Shown here piece after piece: positions 9,345 to 18,054 of a DNA stretch of 64,000 bases. Every line of letters begins with the position of its first letter. The first letter of the stretch is position 1. The translations under genes were made by a program, and so were the position numbers. Source of the stretch: JACJYC01 sp964558465 (GTDB lineage Bacteria; Bacteroidota; Bacteroidia; Chitinophagales; Saprospiraceae). The notes beneath the pieces are model-generated. The model ran no database searches and had not been told where the DNA came from. It saw only the letters and a program-made list of their open reading frames with translations. The stretch is from NCBI GenBank assembly GCA_964558465.1, contig CAZLEF010000019.1:35626-99625 (forward strand), in the 5' to 3' direction.

Positions 9345-9494
9345 GCTCAGCCACCTCTGACTCCGCTCACTATCCAAAGTGCCGCCGACGGTGGCTGAGC
9401 GAAGCCGAAGTCACCCCTTCAGCACCTTGAGGAAAACGAAAGGGTTTCCTCGCCGTTCCTTAGGTGGCTGAGCGAAGCCGAAGTCACCCCTTCA
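9345..9494. repeat. 32-bp direct repeat plus long inverted repeat downstream of the permease
   Basis: A 32-bp sequence starting GGTGGCTGAGCGAAGCC occurs at 9390-9421 and again at 9463-9494; the second copy includes the permease stop codon and its last residues. An 11-bp sequence at 9345-9355 (GCTCAGCCACC) is the exact reverse complement of 9390-9400, so the transcript can form a stem with a 34-nt loop. The position just after a minus-strand stop suggests a terminator or REP-like element. The first copy retains the codons for a C-terminal VLKG, so it may be the tail of a duplicated and lost permease gene. Confidence 0.6.
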
Positions 9495-11853
9495 ACACCT
9501 CCGCCGGATTGGCCCGCACTGCCGACCACACCTTCGCCCCCACCGTGCCCAGGGCAATGGCAAATAGCGCCACAGCCGATACGGCCAGCGTACTTGCATC
9601 GATCCCCGCATTGACCTTGAAGATCAGGTCCATCAACAGTTTGGTGAGGGCATACCCGCCATAACAGCCGATAACAGAGGCCGCAACAAAAATCCAGAGG
9701 TATCCCCGGTTCACCAGGGCCATGATCTGGCCAGGCGTAGCGCCTACAACTTTGCGGATGGCAATCTCGCGCATTTTTTTCAACACGGTCAGTGAAACCA
9801 ATGCAAAAAGGCCCGTTGCGGTCAACAATACCGTGACAATCGCGAACCACAGGAAAATTTTGGCGATGCTCGTCGTCACCCGCATGGCCTCGCCGGCGAT
9901 TTCGCTCTGATAAAATCCACGGAAGGGCTTGAGCGGGAACAACCTCGCCCAGGCAGCCTTGGTCTGGTCGAATACCGAGGTCAGTTCCCCGGGTCTTGCC
10001 CGAATAACGAGGTTGACTTCCTTGTCCGGGCGCACCAGCCGCATAGCTGCAGGCTCAATGGGGTCGAAAAGCATATCGCTGTGGAAATCTTTCAACGTAC
10101 CTACCACCGTATAACTCAGCGTATCGATCCGCATCGTTTTCCCCAGCGCCTCCTCGTTTGTCCAGCCGAATTGGGCGGCCATTTTTTCGTTCACCAGCAA
10201 CGCATTTTCAAAATCGGTTTGCAACTGCGGATCAAAGGCCCTGCCTGCAGCCATTTTCATGCGCATCAGGTCAAGGTATTTGTCCCCGACTTCATAAAAA
10301 TTGAACTGATGCGCTTGTTCCTCGGCTTCCGCCGTTTTCCACCGATAGGAAAAACCGACCAGCGACCGGCTGCCCGACATTGCTTCCACGCCGGGTATTT
10401 GTTGCACAACCGCCCTCATGGCTTCGAGCGAAGTACTGTCCTGGGCAGGCACAGTCATGACGTTTTCCCGGTCATACCCGTAATCGTAAGTCCTTTGAAA
10501 CTCGGTATTTTTCGAAAAACCTACCCCTGCAATCACCGTTATCAGTGAAATGACCACCTGAAGGCCGAGCAAGAGCCGGGAGAACAAGTTGTTGCCGCCA
10601 AATTTTACTGAGCCCCTGAAAATGCTTGAGGGGTTGAAACGGCTGATATAAAATGCAGGATAAGCGCCTGCCAGCAGGGTAGTACCCAGCAGGGCGATTC
10701 CGATAAATAGCATAAGCCCGTTGTCGTGCAGGTAATCCGCCCGGGCATCGACAAAGACGAACATGCGGTTAAAGGCCGGAAGCCACCAGTGGTTGATCAA
10801 AACGGAAACGGCAAAACCGGCCGTAACAATAGCGCCGCACTCCAGCAACAACTGGGTCCGCAACTGGCTGCGCGTTCCGCCCATCACTTTGCGGATGCCC
10901 ATCTCCTTCAACCTGCGGTTGGACCGGGCCACCGTCGTGTTGGCGAAATTCAGACAAGCCGAAAACCAGATTAATAGGGCCAGCACCAGGGGGCCGTATG
11001 CGGCGGAGTCCTCCGGCCGCTCGAACAGGCTGTTGGCGCTCAGTTCGCCCATCCTCCCGTGTTCGACCAGCGAAACCAGCCGGAACCGGGCCACCTTCCA
11101 GTCTTCCCGGGCGGCATGTTGCAGCGGAAGGTATTTGCGGAAGTCCTGGGCCAGCCGCCCTGCGTCTGCCGGGTTTTTTAATTTGAAAAAAACGGCGTCC
11201 CCAAGCCAGGTCCAGTCGTCCGCCTTGAGCGGCTCGCCGTCGCCCTTGCGGAAATTGTCGAAATGGGTCAGCATCCCGAACCGGATCGTGGAATTCATCG
11301 GCGGGTCTTTTAATACGCCGGTTACAGTGAGCGGCCGCTGGAAATCCGACCCCGCGTAAAAAATCATCGTCTGGCCCAAGGGGTCTGCCTGACCGAAATA
11401 TTTGACGGCGGTTTCTTCTGTGATCAGTACTGCGTTCCGGTCGTTGAGGTCGTTGGCGCCCCTGACCAGCGGGAAATGGAAAAATTCAAAAAAGGCGGGA
11501 TCGGTAAAACTCGCTCCGTCGGCAAACGGCTCGCTCGTTCCTCCTTTGACATCCAGTCCGGTCGTTTCAAACCGGACAACCTCCGAAATGGTCGAAAACT
11601 CGGCCTTGCTCAAGGGGCCCACTGCCATCGGGAAAATACCCATCCACTCTCCTTCCGATTCTCTGGCCGACAATCCCCTGAACACGGTCTCACGGTCGGG
11701 ATGGAAATCGTCGAAACTGAAACTGAAACGGTAGTTCTGGTTGGCCCATACAATCGCAGCAATGCCGACACCCAGCCCCAGGATATTGATGAGGGTGTAG
11801 GTCTTGGCTTTCCATAAATTGCGAAAACCCACAAACAGGTAATTCCGGAACAT
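9484..11853 (-). CDS. FtsX/MacB-family ABC transporter permease
   Basis: 789 residues. The architecture is two FtsX units: an N-terminal membrane helix (about 18-38) followed by a periplasmic MacB_PCD-like domain, a membrane block near 285-440 containing EMGIRKVMGGTRSQL, a second extracytoplasmic domain, and a final membrane block near 680-780 containing EIAIRKVVGATPGQI. These two IRKVxGAT/G-type cytoplasmic motifs are the hallmark of the family. Bacteroidota genomes carry many such large permeases, often without an adjacent ATPase, and none is adjacent here. Substrate unknown; export or mechanotransmission of lipoproteins or small molecules is typical of the family. It ends NPAEVLKG, the normal C-terminus of these proteins. 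Start ATG at 11853. Confidence 0.88.
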   Translation of the reverse strand: MFRNYLFVGFRNLWKAKTYTLINILGLGVGIAAIVWANQNYRFSFSFDDFHPDRETVFRGLSARESEGEWMGIFPMAVGPLSKAEFSTISEVVRFETTGLDVKGGTSEPFADGASFTDPAFFEFFHFPLVRGANDLNDRNAVLITEETAVKYFGQADPLGQTMIFYAGSDFQRPLTVTGVLKDPPMNSTIRFGMLTHFDNFRKGDGEPLKADDWTWLGDAVFFKLKNPADAGRLAQDFRKYLPLQHAAREDWKVARFRLVSLVEHGRMGELSANSLFERPEDSAAYGPLVLALLIWFSACLNFANTTVARSNRRLKEMGIRKVMGGTRSQLRTQLLLECGAIVTAGFAVSVLINHWWLPAFNRMFVFVDARADYLHDNGLMLFIGIALLGTTLLAGAYPAFYISRFNPSSIFRGSVKFGGNNLFSRLLLGLQVVISLITVIAGVGFSKNTEFQRTYDYGYDRENVMTVPAQDSTSLEAMRAVVQQIPGVEAMSGSRSLVGFSYRWKTAEAEEQAHQFNFYEVGDKYLDLMRMKMAAGRAFDPQLQTDFENALLVNEKMAAQFGWTNEEALGKTMRIDTLSYTVVGTLKDFHSDMLFDPIEPAAMRLVRPDKEVNLVIRARPGELTSVFDQTKAAWARLFPLKPFRGFYQSEIAGEAMRVTTSIAKIFLWFAIVTVLLTATGLFALVSLTVLKKMREIAIRKVVGATPGQIMALVNRGYLWIFVAASVIGCYGGYALTKLLMDLIFKVNAGIDASTLAVSAVALFAIALGTVGAKVWSAVRANPAEVLKG

Positions 11854-12048
11854 ATTCTGAAGGTTTTAAACCAGGGCCCCAAAAATTATGCCCGAAATAT
11901 ATATGTTTGATAATCAAAATTTTAAAAGAAAAACGGAAAACAAAATTGTTCAGGATTGAACAAATGGTGTACAGGAACGGACAGTACTTTTTCCAGCCCG
12001 GGCCGGCAGCCTGTTATACTGGAATTCTTCTCCGGTCGTTATTGGATT

Positions 12049-13836
12049 ATGTCGCGTGCAAAGATCCCGGTCATGGTGTTTTTTGCCCTCTTTTTATTCC
12101 TGCCTTCAGGAGTAAAAGCCCAGTCTGTTTATTCCTTGCAAATTCTTCCGGTCGATCAGTCGCCTGAGTGGTTGAAATCACAGATCAGGGTACAGGAAAA
12201 CTTTCCGGATAGCCTGGCGCTGACCCGCGCCCTGCAGGATGCGGTTTTTCAACTGCACGCCAACGCCTACCTGGAGGCTTCGGTAGATACCCTGGTGTGG
12301 TCGGAAAACCGGGCTGTGGCTTTTTTGCATGTGGGCGCCGGATACGCCTGGGTTGACCTCGACCCTTCAGGCGTAGCTCCCGGCTTCCTCAGCCGGATCG
12401 GTTACCGGGAAAAAAATTACCGCAACCGCCCTTTTTCTTACAAAAGACTGGTTCGTTTGCAGCAATCCCTGCTGGAATACGCCGAAAACCATGGTTATCC
12501 CTTTGCCAGGATCCGCCTAGACAGCCTGCAACTCCGGCAAAATAAGGTGGGCGCCCGGTTATGCCTCGATCCTGGCCCGCTGGTCTCCTTTGGCCCCATG
12601 AATTTTACCCTCGAACAACCGGTCAGTCCCGGTTTTTTATACCGGTATCTGGGCATTGCACCCGGCGACTTCTATTCAAGGGCGGGCATTCTTCGCGCCC
12701 GGAAACGGCTCAACGAATTGCCCTATCTCAAAATGGCAGGCGACCCGCTTGTTCGCTTCAACGGCGATAAAGCCACCCTCCAACTGGAATTGGCGCGCCA
12801 GAAGGCCAGCCGGTTTGATTTCCTCATCGGCGTGCTGCCCAACAGCAACCAATCCGGCAAACTCCTGATCACCGGCTCCTTCAAAGGCGAATGGCGCAAC
12901 GCTTTCCAGAAAGGGGAGCGCATCTACGCCGCATTCGAACAATTACGGCCCCAGACCCAATCCCTGAAACTGGAACTGAATTATCCCTATCTGCTCGACC
13001 TTCCCTTTGGCCTGGAAGGCAATTTTTCCCTTTACAAACGGGATACCACCTATATCGACCTGGGTTACAAAGTGGGCGTGGCTTTCCTCTCAGGCGGCGA
13101 AGATTATCTTCAGGCTTTTACCGAAAATTTCAGGACCAACCTGCTCAACGTGGATACCGCCGCCATCCTGCGCACCGGCGTTTTGCCGGATACCCTCGAT
13201 GTCAACCGCTCTTTTGTCGGCCTGGCTTTTTCCATGCAACGGCTGGATTACCGCAATAACCCGCGGAAAGGCTGGGCGGCAACGCTGAAAGCCGGCGCCG
13301 GAACCAAAAAGATTTTGAGGAACAACCTGATTACCAGCCTGCCCATTGAGAACCCCTATGCGCAGTTCCCCGAAAAAAGTTTCCAATACCGGATCGAAAC
13401 CCAGGCGGAGGTTTACCTTCCGGTGATGAAACGGGCCACCGTGAAAGCAGGCCTGCAAAGCGGTATCCTGCTGGCAAAAGAACCTGTCCTGGTTAACGAA
13501 CAATTCCGCATCGGAGGGGCGAAGCTGTTGCGCGGATTTGATGAGGAATTCATTTTTGCATCCAGGTTCGCCGTTTTTACCCTGGAATACCGGCTACTCC
13601 TTGCCCAAAATTCCTTCCTCTTCGTATTTGGCGATCAGGCCTGGGTGAACGCCGAAACAGCCTCTGCGCCCCCTGGAAAAGACCCCAACGACTATCCCCT
13701 TGGATTTGGCGCCGGCATCAGTTTCGAAACCAAAGCGGGTATATTCGGCCTCAGCCTGGCATTCGGCCGCCGAACCGGAGAACCCATCGATTTTGGCGCG
13801 CCTAAGGTGCATTTTGGATACCTCAGCTTCTTTTAA
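12049..13836 (+). CDS. BamA/TamA-like outer membrane protein (Omp85 superfamily)
   Basis: 595 residues from the ATG at 12049; a longer reading from 11956 would put 31 residues before a clear signal peptide (MSRAKIPVMVFFALFLFLP, cut after KAQ), so the later start is preferred. After the signal come two POTRA-like segments (to about 260), then a 16-strand-barrel-like region with alternating residues, the Omp85 motif FRIGGAKLLRGF at about 485-496 and a terminal aromatic (ending FGYLSFF). It probably inserts in the outer membrane and helps assemble or export proteins or lipids; the exact cargo is unknown. The few POTRA repeats make it more TamA/autonomous-like than BamA. A lone TAnnTTTG element (TATGTTTG) lies at 11902-11909. 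Confidence 0.85.
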   Translation: MSRAKIPVMVFFALFLFLPSGVKAQSVYSLQILPVDQSPEWLKSQIRVQENFPDSLALTRALQDAVFQLHANAYLEASVDTLVWSENRAVAFLHVGAGYAWVDLDPSGVAPGFLSRIGYREKNYRNRPFSYKRLVRLQQSLLEYAENHGYPFARIRLDSLQLRQNKVGARLCLDPGPLVSFGPMNFTLEQPVSPGFLYRYLGIAPGDFYSRAGILRARKRLNELPYLKMAGDPLVRFNGDKATLQLELARQKASRFDFLIGVLPNSNQSGKLLITGSFKGEWRNAFQKGERIYAAFEQLRPQTQSLKLELNYPYLLDLPFGLEGNFSLYKRDTTYIDLGYKVGVAFLSGGEDYLQAFTENFRTNLLNVDTAAILRTGVLPDTLDVNRSFVGLAFSMQRLDYRNNPRKGWAATLKAGAGTKKILRNNLITSLPIENPYAQFPEKSFQYRIETQAEVYLPVMKRATVKAGLQSGILLAKEPVLVNEQFRIGGAKLLRGFDEEFIFASRFAVFTLEYRLLLAQNSFLFVFGDQAWVNAETASAPPGKDPNDYPLGFGAGISFETKAGIFGLSLAFGRRTGEPIDFGAPKVHFGYLSFF

Positions 13837-13848
13837 TTAATCCGATTT

Positions 13849-14017
13849 AAACGATTGGAACGATTGATTCGATTTTTAAATCAATCGAACCAATCGAATC
13901 AATCCAATCAATTGTTGATGTGTTGATGTGTTGATGTGTTGATGTGTTGATGCGAGGGCTGCCCGTCCAATCGTATCAATCGAACCAATCCAATCAATCG
14001 AACCAATCGAATCAATT
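13849..14017. repeat. Tandem and inverted short repeats between convergent genes
   Basis: The spacer between convergent genes holds four copies of GTTGATGT around 13913-13951, flanked on both sides by reiterated AATCGAACC/AATCGAATC words whose reverse complements (GATTGGAACG, GATTGATTCG) also occur at its left end. The transcript can fold into long stems in both directions, so this probably serves as a bidirectional terminator. No gene is visible. Confidence 0.65.
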
Positions 14018-15616
14018 TTTAAATTCCACCGTCGCCTCCAAATCCCAATTCGCCCTCAACTGTTCCAACACCTGGCGGAAAACGGGTTCGGGCTGCCGTT
14101 TTTTGGCATAGTTACCGGTGTCCCAGCGCCCGTTTCCGTTCCAGTCGGTCACGATCCGGACGGTGTATTCGGCGGGTTTCAGGTGCTGAAATGCGCGTTC
14201 TGCTCCTGGCTGGTTCTTCACCAGGAAGGACTCCAGGACGTTCCCGTCTTTGGTGGTGATTTCAATGAGGTAAGCCATCGTACTGTCCAGTCCGGCAACC
14301 GTGAGTTTCAGGTTGCCGTAGGTTTTCAGCAGGTCGGTTTTGATATTCCGGACAATGGTATCCTGGTTGGTATTGCCATAAATATCCGTCATCCCGCCGG
14401 GCAGGATCTCCAGCCGGTAAATGCTACCCTCTTTCCAGCGGTGGGTGACCAGGAGTTCCCGGTTGGGAACCGAATCGATACCCAATTCAGGCCTGACCGG
14501 CGCCGGAAAAGTATCCTGGAAAAGCGATACCAACGCTGTGTCTGCCCTGGTAAGCGGGCGGTTGAACCGGATTTTCAACGGATTTCCCGGTAAGACACTC
14601 AACACGGTCTTTGGCGTCGCTCCGCCAAAAGGGAGCAGATCGGGGAATTTGCCCCCAGGTTTGGGTTGAATCAAAAGCGTATCAAAGGCAAGGGTGTCTG
14701 ATCTGAGGAAAAGCCTCCATTCCAGGCCGGATGGCTGGTGGTACCACAGTCGCAGGGTATCCCTTTCCAGGTCCGGTATCAGGTTGCCGTCCAGGTTATC
14801 CGGGAACGCTTGCACCTCCTGCGGCGACCGGTTAAAAACCAGCTTGACGAGCCCGTACCGGCTGGTGTCCACATCCAGTACCTGAACCGGCGCCTCTTCG
14901 GTGAAAAGCTGCAGCGTCAGGTTTTTTACCACGGTGTCCTGCATCCGGATCAAGGTATCCGGAAAACCGACGGGTTCTGTTTTTTGGCTGAATTGGTAAT
15001 CGAAGTCGGCGTCTTTCAGTGCAAACCCCTTAAAATCACCGTATTTGATGTTCTCGATGGCAAAAAAACCTTCCTTGTTGGTTTTGCCGAAATAAAACGG
15101 CCGTTCCTTGTGGACCACTGAATCGGTGAGGTTGTCGTACAGCATAAACAGGGCATTCTCAACCGGCAGCCCGGTGAAGGCGTCGACAACCCGGCCTTTC
15201 AGGCGAAGTGAATCCAGGTAATCGCCCGTTGAAAATACAAAACGCAGGTTGTCGGCCGGGTTTTTTTCGGTCAGGTCCTTAATCGCTTCGCCAAAGTTGA
15301 TGGTGTAGGTTGCTTCAGGCCGGAGGGTATCCTGTTCGTTAAAAAAAAATTGGACCGTCTTGCCTTTGATCCTGAGGTCAAATTCCCCAATCGGAGGGGA
15401 AATGACCACCTGGTTGAAGGCGTCGTCCAGTTGCACCCATTCATCAAAGGTGAGGGAAATGGTTTGTTTCCGGAAACCTGTTTGGAAATTGGGCGTCGAT
15501 TTCTCCCGCACGATCCCCGGTGGGGTTTCGTCCTTAGGGCCTCCGGAAGGAGGTGTCGGGGTTGCGCAGCCCCAAAGCAACGCCAGGCTTAAATAACACC
15601 AAAGTCTCAGCATCAA
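14012..15616 (-). CDS. Ig-like domain lipoprotein
   Basis: 534 residues with a lipoprotein signal (lipobox WGCATP; Cys near 17) followed by the Pro-rich PPSGGPKDETPPG linker. Residues 30-130 form a SbsA-type bacterial Ig-like domain (SLTFDEWVQLDDAFNQVVIS ... ATYTINFGEAIKDLTE). A carboxypeptidase-regulatory-like strand domain follows (about 135-210), and the remainder is beta-rich. This arrangement is common and conserved across Bacteroidota, with unknown function; it is presumably anchored in the outer membrane. It stands alone between a convergent outer membrane protein gene and a lipoprotein gene on the same strand. Start ATG at 15616; an ATG one codon later is equally possible. Confidence 0.8.
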   Translation of the reverse strand: MMLRLWCYLSLALLWGCATPTPPSGGPKDETPPGIVREKSTPNFQTGFRKQTISLTFDEWVQLDDAFNQVVISPPIGEFDLRIKGKTVQFFFNEQDTLRPEATYTINFGEAIKDLTEKNPADNLRFVFSTGDYLDSLRLKGRVVDAFTGLPVENALFMLYDNLTDSVVHKERPFYFGKTNKEGFFAIENIKYGDFKGFALKDADFDYQFSQKTEPVGFPDTLIRMQDTVVKNLTLQLFTEEAPVQVLDVDTSRYGLVKLVFNRSPQEVQAFPDNLDGNLIPDLERDTLRLWYHQPSGLEWRLFLRSDTLAFDTLLIQPKPGGKFPDLLPFGGATPKTVLSVLPGNPLKIRFNRPLTRADTALVSLFQDTFPAPVRPELGIDSVPNRELLVTHRWKEGSIYRLEILPGGMTDIYGNTNQDTIVRNIKTDLLKTYGNLKLTVAGLDSTMAYLIEITTKDGNVLESFLVKNQPGAERAFQHLKPAEYTVRIVTDWNGNGRWDTGNYAKKRQPEPVFRQVLEQLRANWDLEATVEFKN

Positions 15617-15717
15617 GGCAGTATTTTCCGGATTGGGAAGGCAAATTTAGGATGTTCAACGCTGAATGCAGCGGAAAAATCTGTAGTTTTTAACCCTGTT
15701 GGCCTTTTATTGACCTT

Positions 15718-16143
15718 TTAATGCTGGAAATGGAAACTGCCGTCGCGGAAAGCGGCGATCACCTGGAATTTCGGCTGGGTTTCTTCCGACATTTCATCGG
15801 TGACGCCATGGTAGAAAAGGATCTCATTTTCTCCCCCCTTGCGGGCATAAAAATAATCACCCGAGCCGGCCCACCAGCCGCCGACGGCGTTGAGCGCGTC
15901 GGCAGGAATGCCGAGGCCGGAAAATGCGTCAACCCCGATGCTGTCGCAGGCGTTGACATTGGCGATCTTGGTTTTATTGGCGTTGACAATCGCAAAGACA
16001 CCGGCCGAAGGCGCGTCGGATTTTTCCCCACAGGTTAATTCCACCTGGTATATACCCGAACGGTTTTCGGCAGATGAGTGATCGGTTTTGCAGCCGGCAA
16101 AAATCAATATGAACAGAGAAAAAATAAAGTTTCTGTGTCTCAT
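15718..16143 (-). CDS. Small putative lipoprotein of unknown function
   Basis: 141 residues from the ATG at 16143 (MRHRNFIFSLFILIFAGC), which gives a textbook lipoprotein signal with Cys at 18; the frame is open upstream to 16263, but those 40 residues would bury the signal. The mature part has two central Cys (VELTCGEKSD and NACDSIG) and a Gly/Trp-rich middle (GGWWAGSGDYFYARKGG). I do not recognise the family. It lies on the opposite strand to, and divergent from, the tRNA-His gene. Confidence 0.65.
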   Translation of the reverse strand: MRHRNFIFSLFILIFAGCKTDHSSAENRSGIYQVELTCGEKSDAPSAGVFAIVNANKTKIANVNACDSIGVDAFSGLGIPADALNAVGGWWAGSGDYFYARKGGENEILFYHGVTDEMSEETQPKFQVIAAFRDGSFHFQH

Positions 16144-16219
16144 CCGGGAACTTTTTGCCGAAGATACGTTTTCTTTATAGGTTGAGAATGCCCTTTCGCA
16201 GATTTTTGCGGGAAAAGAC

Positions 16220-16250
16220 TTGTGCAAATTCACGGTGATCCGTATCTTTG
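16220..16250 (+). promoter_or_regulatory. Predicted promoter of tRNA-His
   Basis: TTG at 16220-16222, 20 nt spacer, then TATCTTTG at 16243-16250, matching the Bacteroidota consensus TTG-N19/20-TAnnTTTG. The expected start, about 7 nt after the -7 element, lies about 10 nt before the tRNA. Confidence 0.65.
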
Positions 16251-16267
16251 CCCAGCTTTTCAAAAAT

Positions 16268-16342
16268 GGTGAGTGTAGCTCAGCTGGTTAGAGCGCCAGA
16301 TTGTGGTTCTGGAGGTCGCCGGTTCGAACCCGGTCATTCACC
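16268..16342 (+). tRNA. tRNA-His (anticodon GTG)
   Basis: The cloverleaf can be drawn completely: acceptor GTGAGTG (16269-16275) pairs with CATTCAC (16335-16341), with one G-T pair; D stem GCTC/GAGC; anticodon stem CCAGA/TCTGG around the loop TTGTGGT, anticodon GTG at 16303-16305; T arm GCCGG-TTCGAAC-CCGGT. The extra G at 16268 and C73 at 16342 are the tRNA-His identity pair (G-1:C73), here encoded. CCA is not encoded. It is a single gene with its own promoter and terminator. Confidence 0.97.
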
Positions 16343-16346
16343 CTGC

Positions 16347-16388
16347 AAGCGGATTTATCCTGATAACCAGGTAAATCCGCTTTTTTTT
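16347..16388 (+). terminator. Rho-independent terminator after tRNA-His
   Basis: An 11-bp perfect stem, AAGCGGATTTA (16347-16357) with TAAATCCGCTT (16372-16382), is followed by an uninterrupted T tract to 16388. It starts only 5 nt after the tRNA 3' end. Confidence 0.9.
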
Positions 16389-16463
16389 ACAAAAAAAAAG
16401 CAGGAGACCTTGATCCCCTGCCTCAGAATGAGAAACCCTTTACAAACCTTATTTTTGAAGGCA

Positions 16464-17567
16464 TTACAACCCGGGTCCGCCGGGCCAGCCGTTAAAATCT
16501 CTTCGAATAACATCCAGGCCGCCGTGCGGTACGTCCGAAAGCCGGACCGGCCCCTGGTGCAAGACCTGCCGGTTGGGCTGTCCTTGTAACACCTGGTCTT
16601 TTTCCCAGGCGACATCCGCACAGATGTCCGTGATCACCCATTTGCGGATCAACATTTTTTCGTCATTTTCCCCAATCCAGTAATCTGTCCATTCGATTGA
16701 AAAAATACCGTCTTTCCCGTTCAGGATCGATTGGTCTTCAGTCGTTTCCAGGTCGCTGTCGCGGTCAATAAACGGCATGCCTGCACCCGTTTCCGGGTCG
16801 GGTTGAACGAGGGCTGCAGCCGGTAAGACCACGTCGGCCAAAGTCGGTTTTGTGACCGTGATCAACTGTTTATAAGCTGCTGTTGAACTGCCGCTACAGG
16901 CCGTCCAGTTCCGTTCGATCACACCGGTCGCATTCGTGATGAATTGAAAGAATTCGATGTGCTGCGATAATTCGGGATCAATATCCGGGATCCTGAGCGA
17001 GAAAACTTCGCCCTGGTGTACAATGGATGAAAAAATTTCAGTTTCATGAAAAAGAGCCGGTTGGCCATCAATCGCGATGGCTACCGGCTGCTCCAAATGA
17101 TTGGAGCCCCCAAGGGATCGCAGCCGGAAAGAAAAATAGCCGTCCGCAGGCGCTACAATACTGAATTGTGCGCCGCTGAAGCCGTCAACTTTCCACTGAG
17201 CAGTGCCGGCCCCTTCAACCGGTACTGATTTGGGGACCCCGGTGACATCTACCCCACCGTCACCTTTTGTCTTGACCGACCTCCAACGCGCCGGTGCAAA
17301 ATATCCTTCCAGTCCCTCGGATCTGCACCCGATGGGAAAATAAGTATCTTCAAATAACAAACTGCTGATCTGGCCGCAGGAAGATTCAACCTTTGGTGGA
17401 ATAACCGCCGGTTCGTCTGCCCAGAATATCGTGCTGTTGGGCTCACCGCTGAAGGTAATCTCACAAAATGTGAATGCTGCAGCATCGAAGGCAACGGCCG
17501 GTGTATGGGTTGCCAAAACGCCTGCAATGGCGCAAAGAAGAGCGTTATTCTCTATCCAGTTCAGCAT
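16464..17567 (-). CDS. HYR/Ig-repeat-like secreted protein of unknown function
   Basis: 367 residues. The N-terminus (MLNWIENNALLCAIAGVL, then ATHTPAVA) could serve as a signal peptide but is atypical. The body has a galactose-binding-like beta segment near 120-200 (QFSIVAPADGYFSFRLRSLGG) and two stretches resembling HYR repeats of Bacteroidota adhesins: RNWTACSG ... KQLITVTKP ... ADVVLP and IRKWVITDICADVAWEKDQ. The protein ends in Gly/Pro (GWPGGPGL), with no recognisable T9SS tail. It may be a small derivative of a larger adhesin-type gene. It is the only gene behind the palindrome-containing control region at 17699-17837. Confidence 0.6.
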   Translation of the reverse strand: MLNWIENNALLCAIAGVLATHTPAVAFDAAAFTFCEITFSGEPNSTIFWADEPAVIPPKVESSCGQISSLLFEDTYFPIGCRSEGLEGYFAPARWRSVKTKGDGGVDVTGVPKSVPVEGAGTAQWKVDGFSGAQFSIVAPADGYFSFRLRSLGGSNHLEQPVAIAIDGQPALFHETEIFSSIVHQGEVFSLRIPDIDPELSQHIEFFQFITNATGVIERNWTACSGSSTAAYKQLITVTKPTLADVVLPAAALVQPDPETGAGMPFIDRDSDLETTEDQSILNGKDGIFSIEWTDYWIGENDEKMLIRKWVITDICADVAWEKDQVLQGQPNRQVLHQGPVRLSDVPHGGLDVIRRDFNGWPGGPGL

Positions 17568-17698
17568 GGCTAAAAATTTGACTTGCCTGAATTCCGGTAT
17601 TAAGACGCCGCCAGTACTGAAAGTAACAGCAAACGGCTTATGCCCGGCATGAAGCCCGTCGGGGGAAAACCAAACTTAACTTTGATATGGAATAACGT

Positions 17699-17713
17699 GT
17701 ACAGAATCTGTAC
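17699..17713. promoter_or_regulatory. 15-bp perfect palindrome, possible operator
   Basis: GTACAGAATCTGTAC is a 7-bp inverted repeat around a central A, in the leader region of the minus-strand gene that starts at 17567. Odd palindromes of this kind often bind dimeric regulators. No regulator gene is adjacent. Confidence 0.35.
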
Positions 17714-17809
17714 GAAGAGCATTAAAGAAAGCAATGCTCGCTTGAGTTGTTGTTTTTGCCGTCATGGGATTATGCGGTTTAAGGGATAACGGATTATAAT
17801 TTGTACATG

Positions 17810-17837
17810 TGAGTAAAATTTACTCAGAACAAATATA
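17810..17837 (-). promoter_or_regulatory. Predicted -7 element overlapped downstream by a 17-bp palindrome
   Basis: On the minus strand TATATTTG (17837-17830) matches the TAnnTTTG element. The 17-bp palindrome TGAGTAAAATTTACTCA at 17810-17826 covers the place where transcription would start, a typical repressor site. No TTG lies 19 nt upstream. The leader to the ATG at 17567 would be about 250 nt. Confidence 0.4.
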
Positions 17838-18054
17838 GGGTATTTGTCCAATTAATGACATCGAATTTTGGGCAATATTTTATATTTTTATTTTTATAAT
17901 TTATAATTATTTATTTAACAATTATTTATGAATTACGATCAATTTATTTTTGAAGGTGTAACCTGATTGTTGCAACCTGCTGCCGGGCTGCGGGCCACTA
18001 AATGACAAAAACCATGAACCAAATCCCGGTTCTGCAGTTTATGACTTAAAAAAA

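Larger units (their letters stand above)
17568..18054. other. 487-bp gene-free, partly AT-rich intergenic region
   Basis: No coding frame stands out. The left part contains the predicted control region of the minus-strand gene ending at 16464. The stretch at 17875-17950 is extremely AT-rich. A lone TAnnTTTG match (TATTTTTG, 17945-17952) on the plus strand could serve the SRPBCC gene at 18055, without a visible TTG partner. Confidence 0.5.

Noticed and set aside
16248..16589. Plus-strand frame reading through tRNA-His and its terminator
   Set aside because: The tRNA and hairpin explain the sequence; the frame has no domain.
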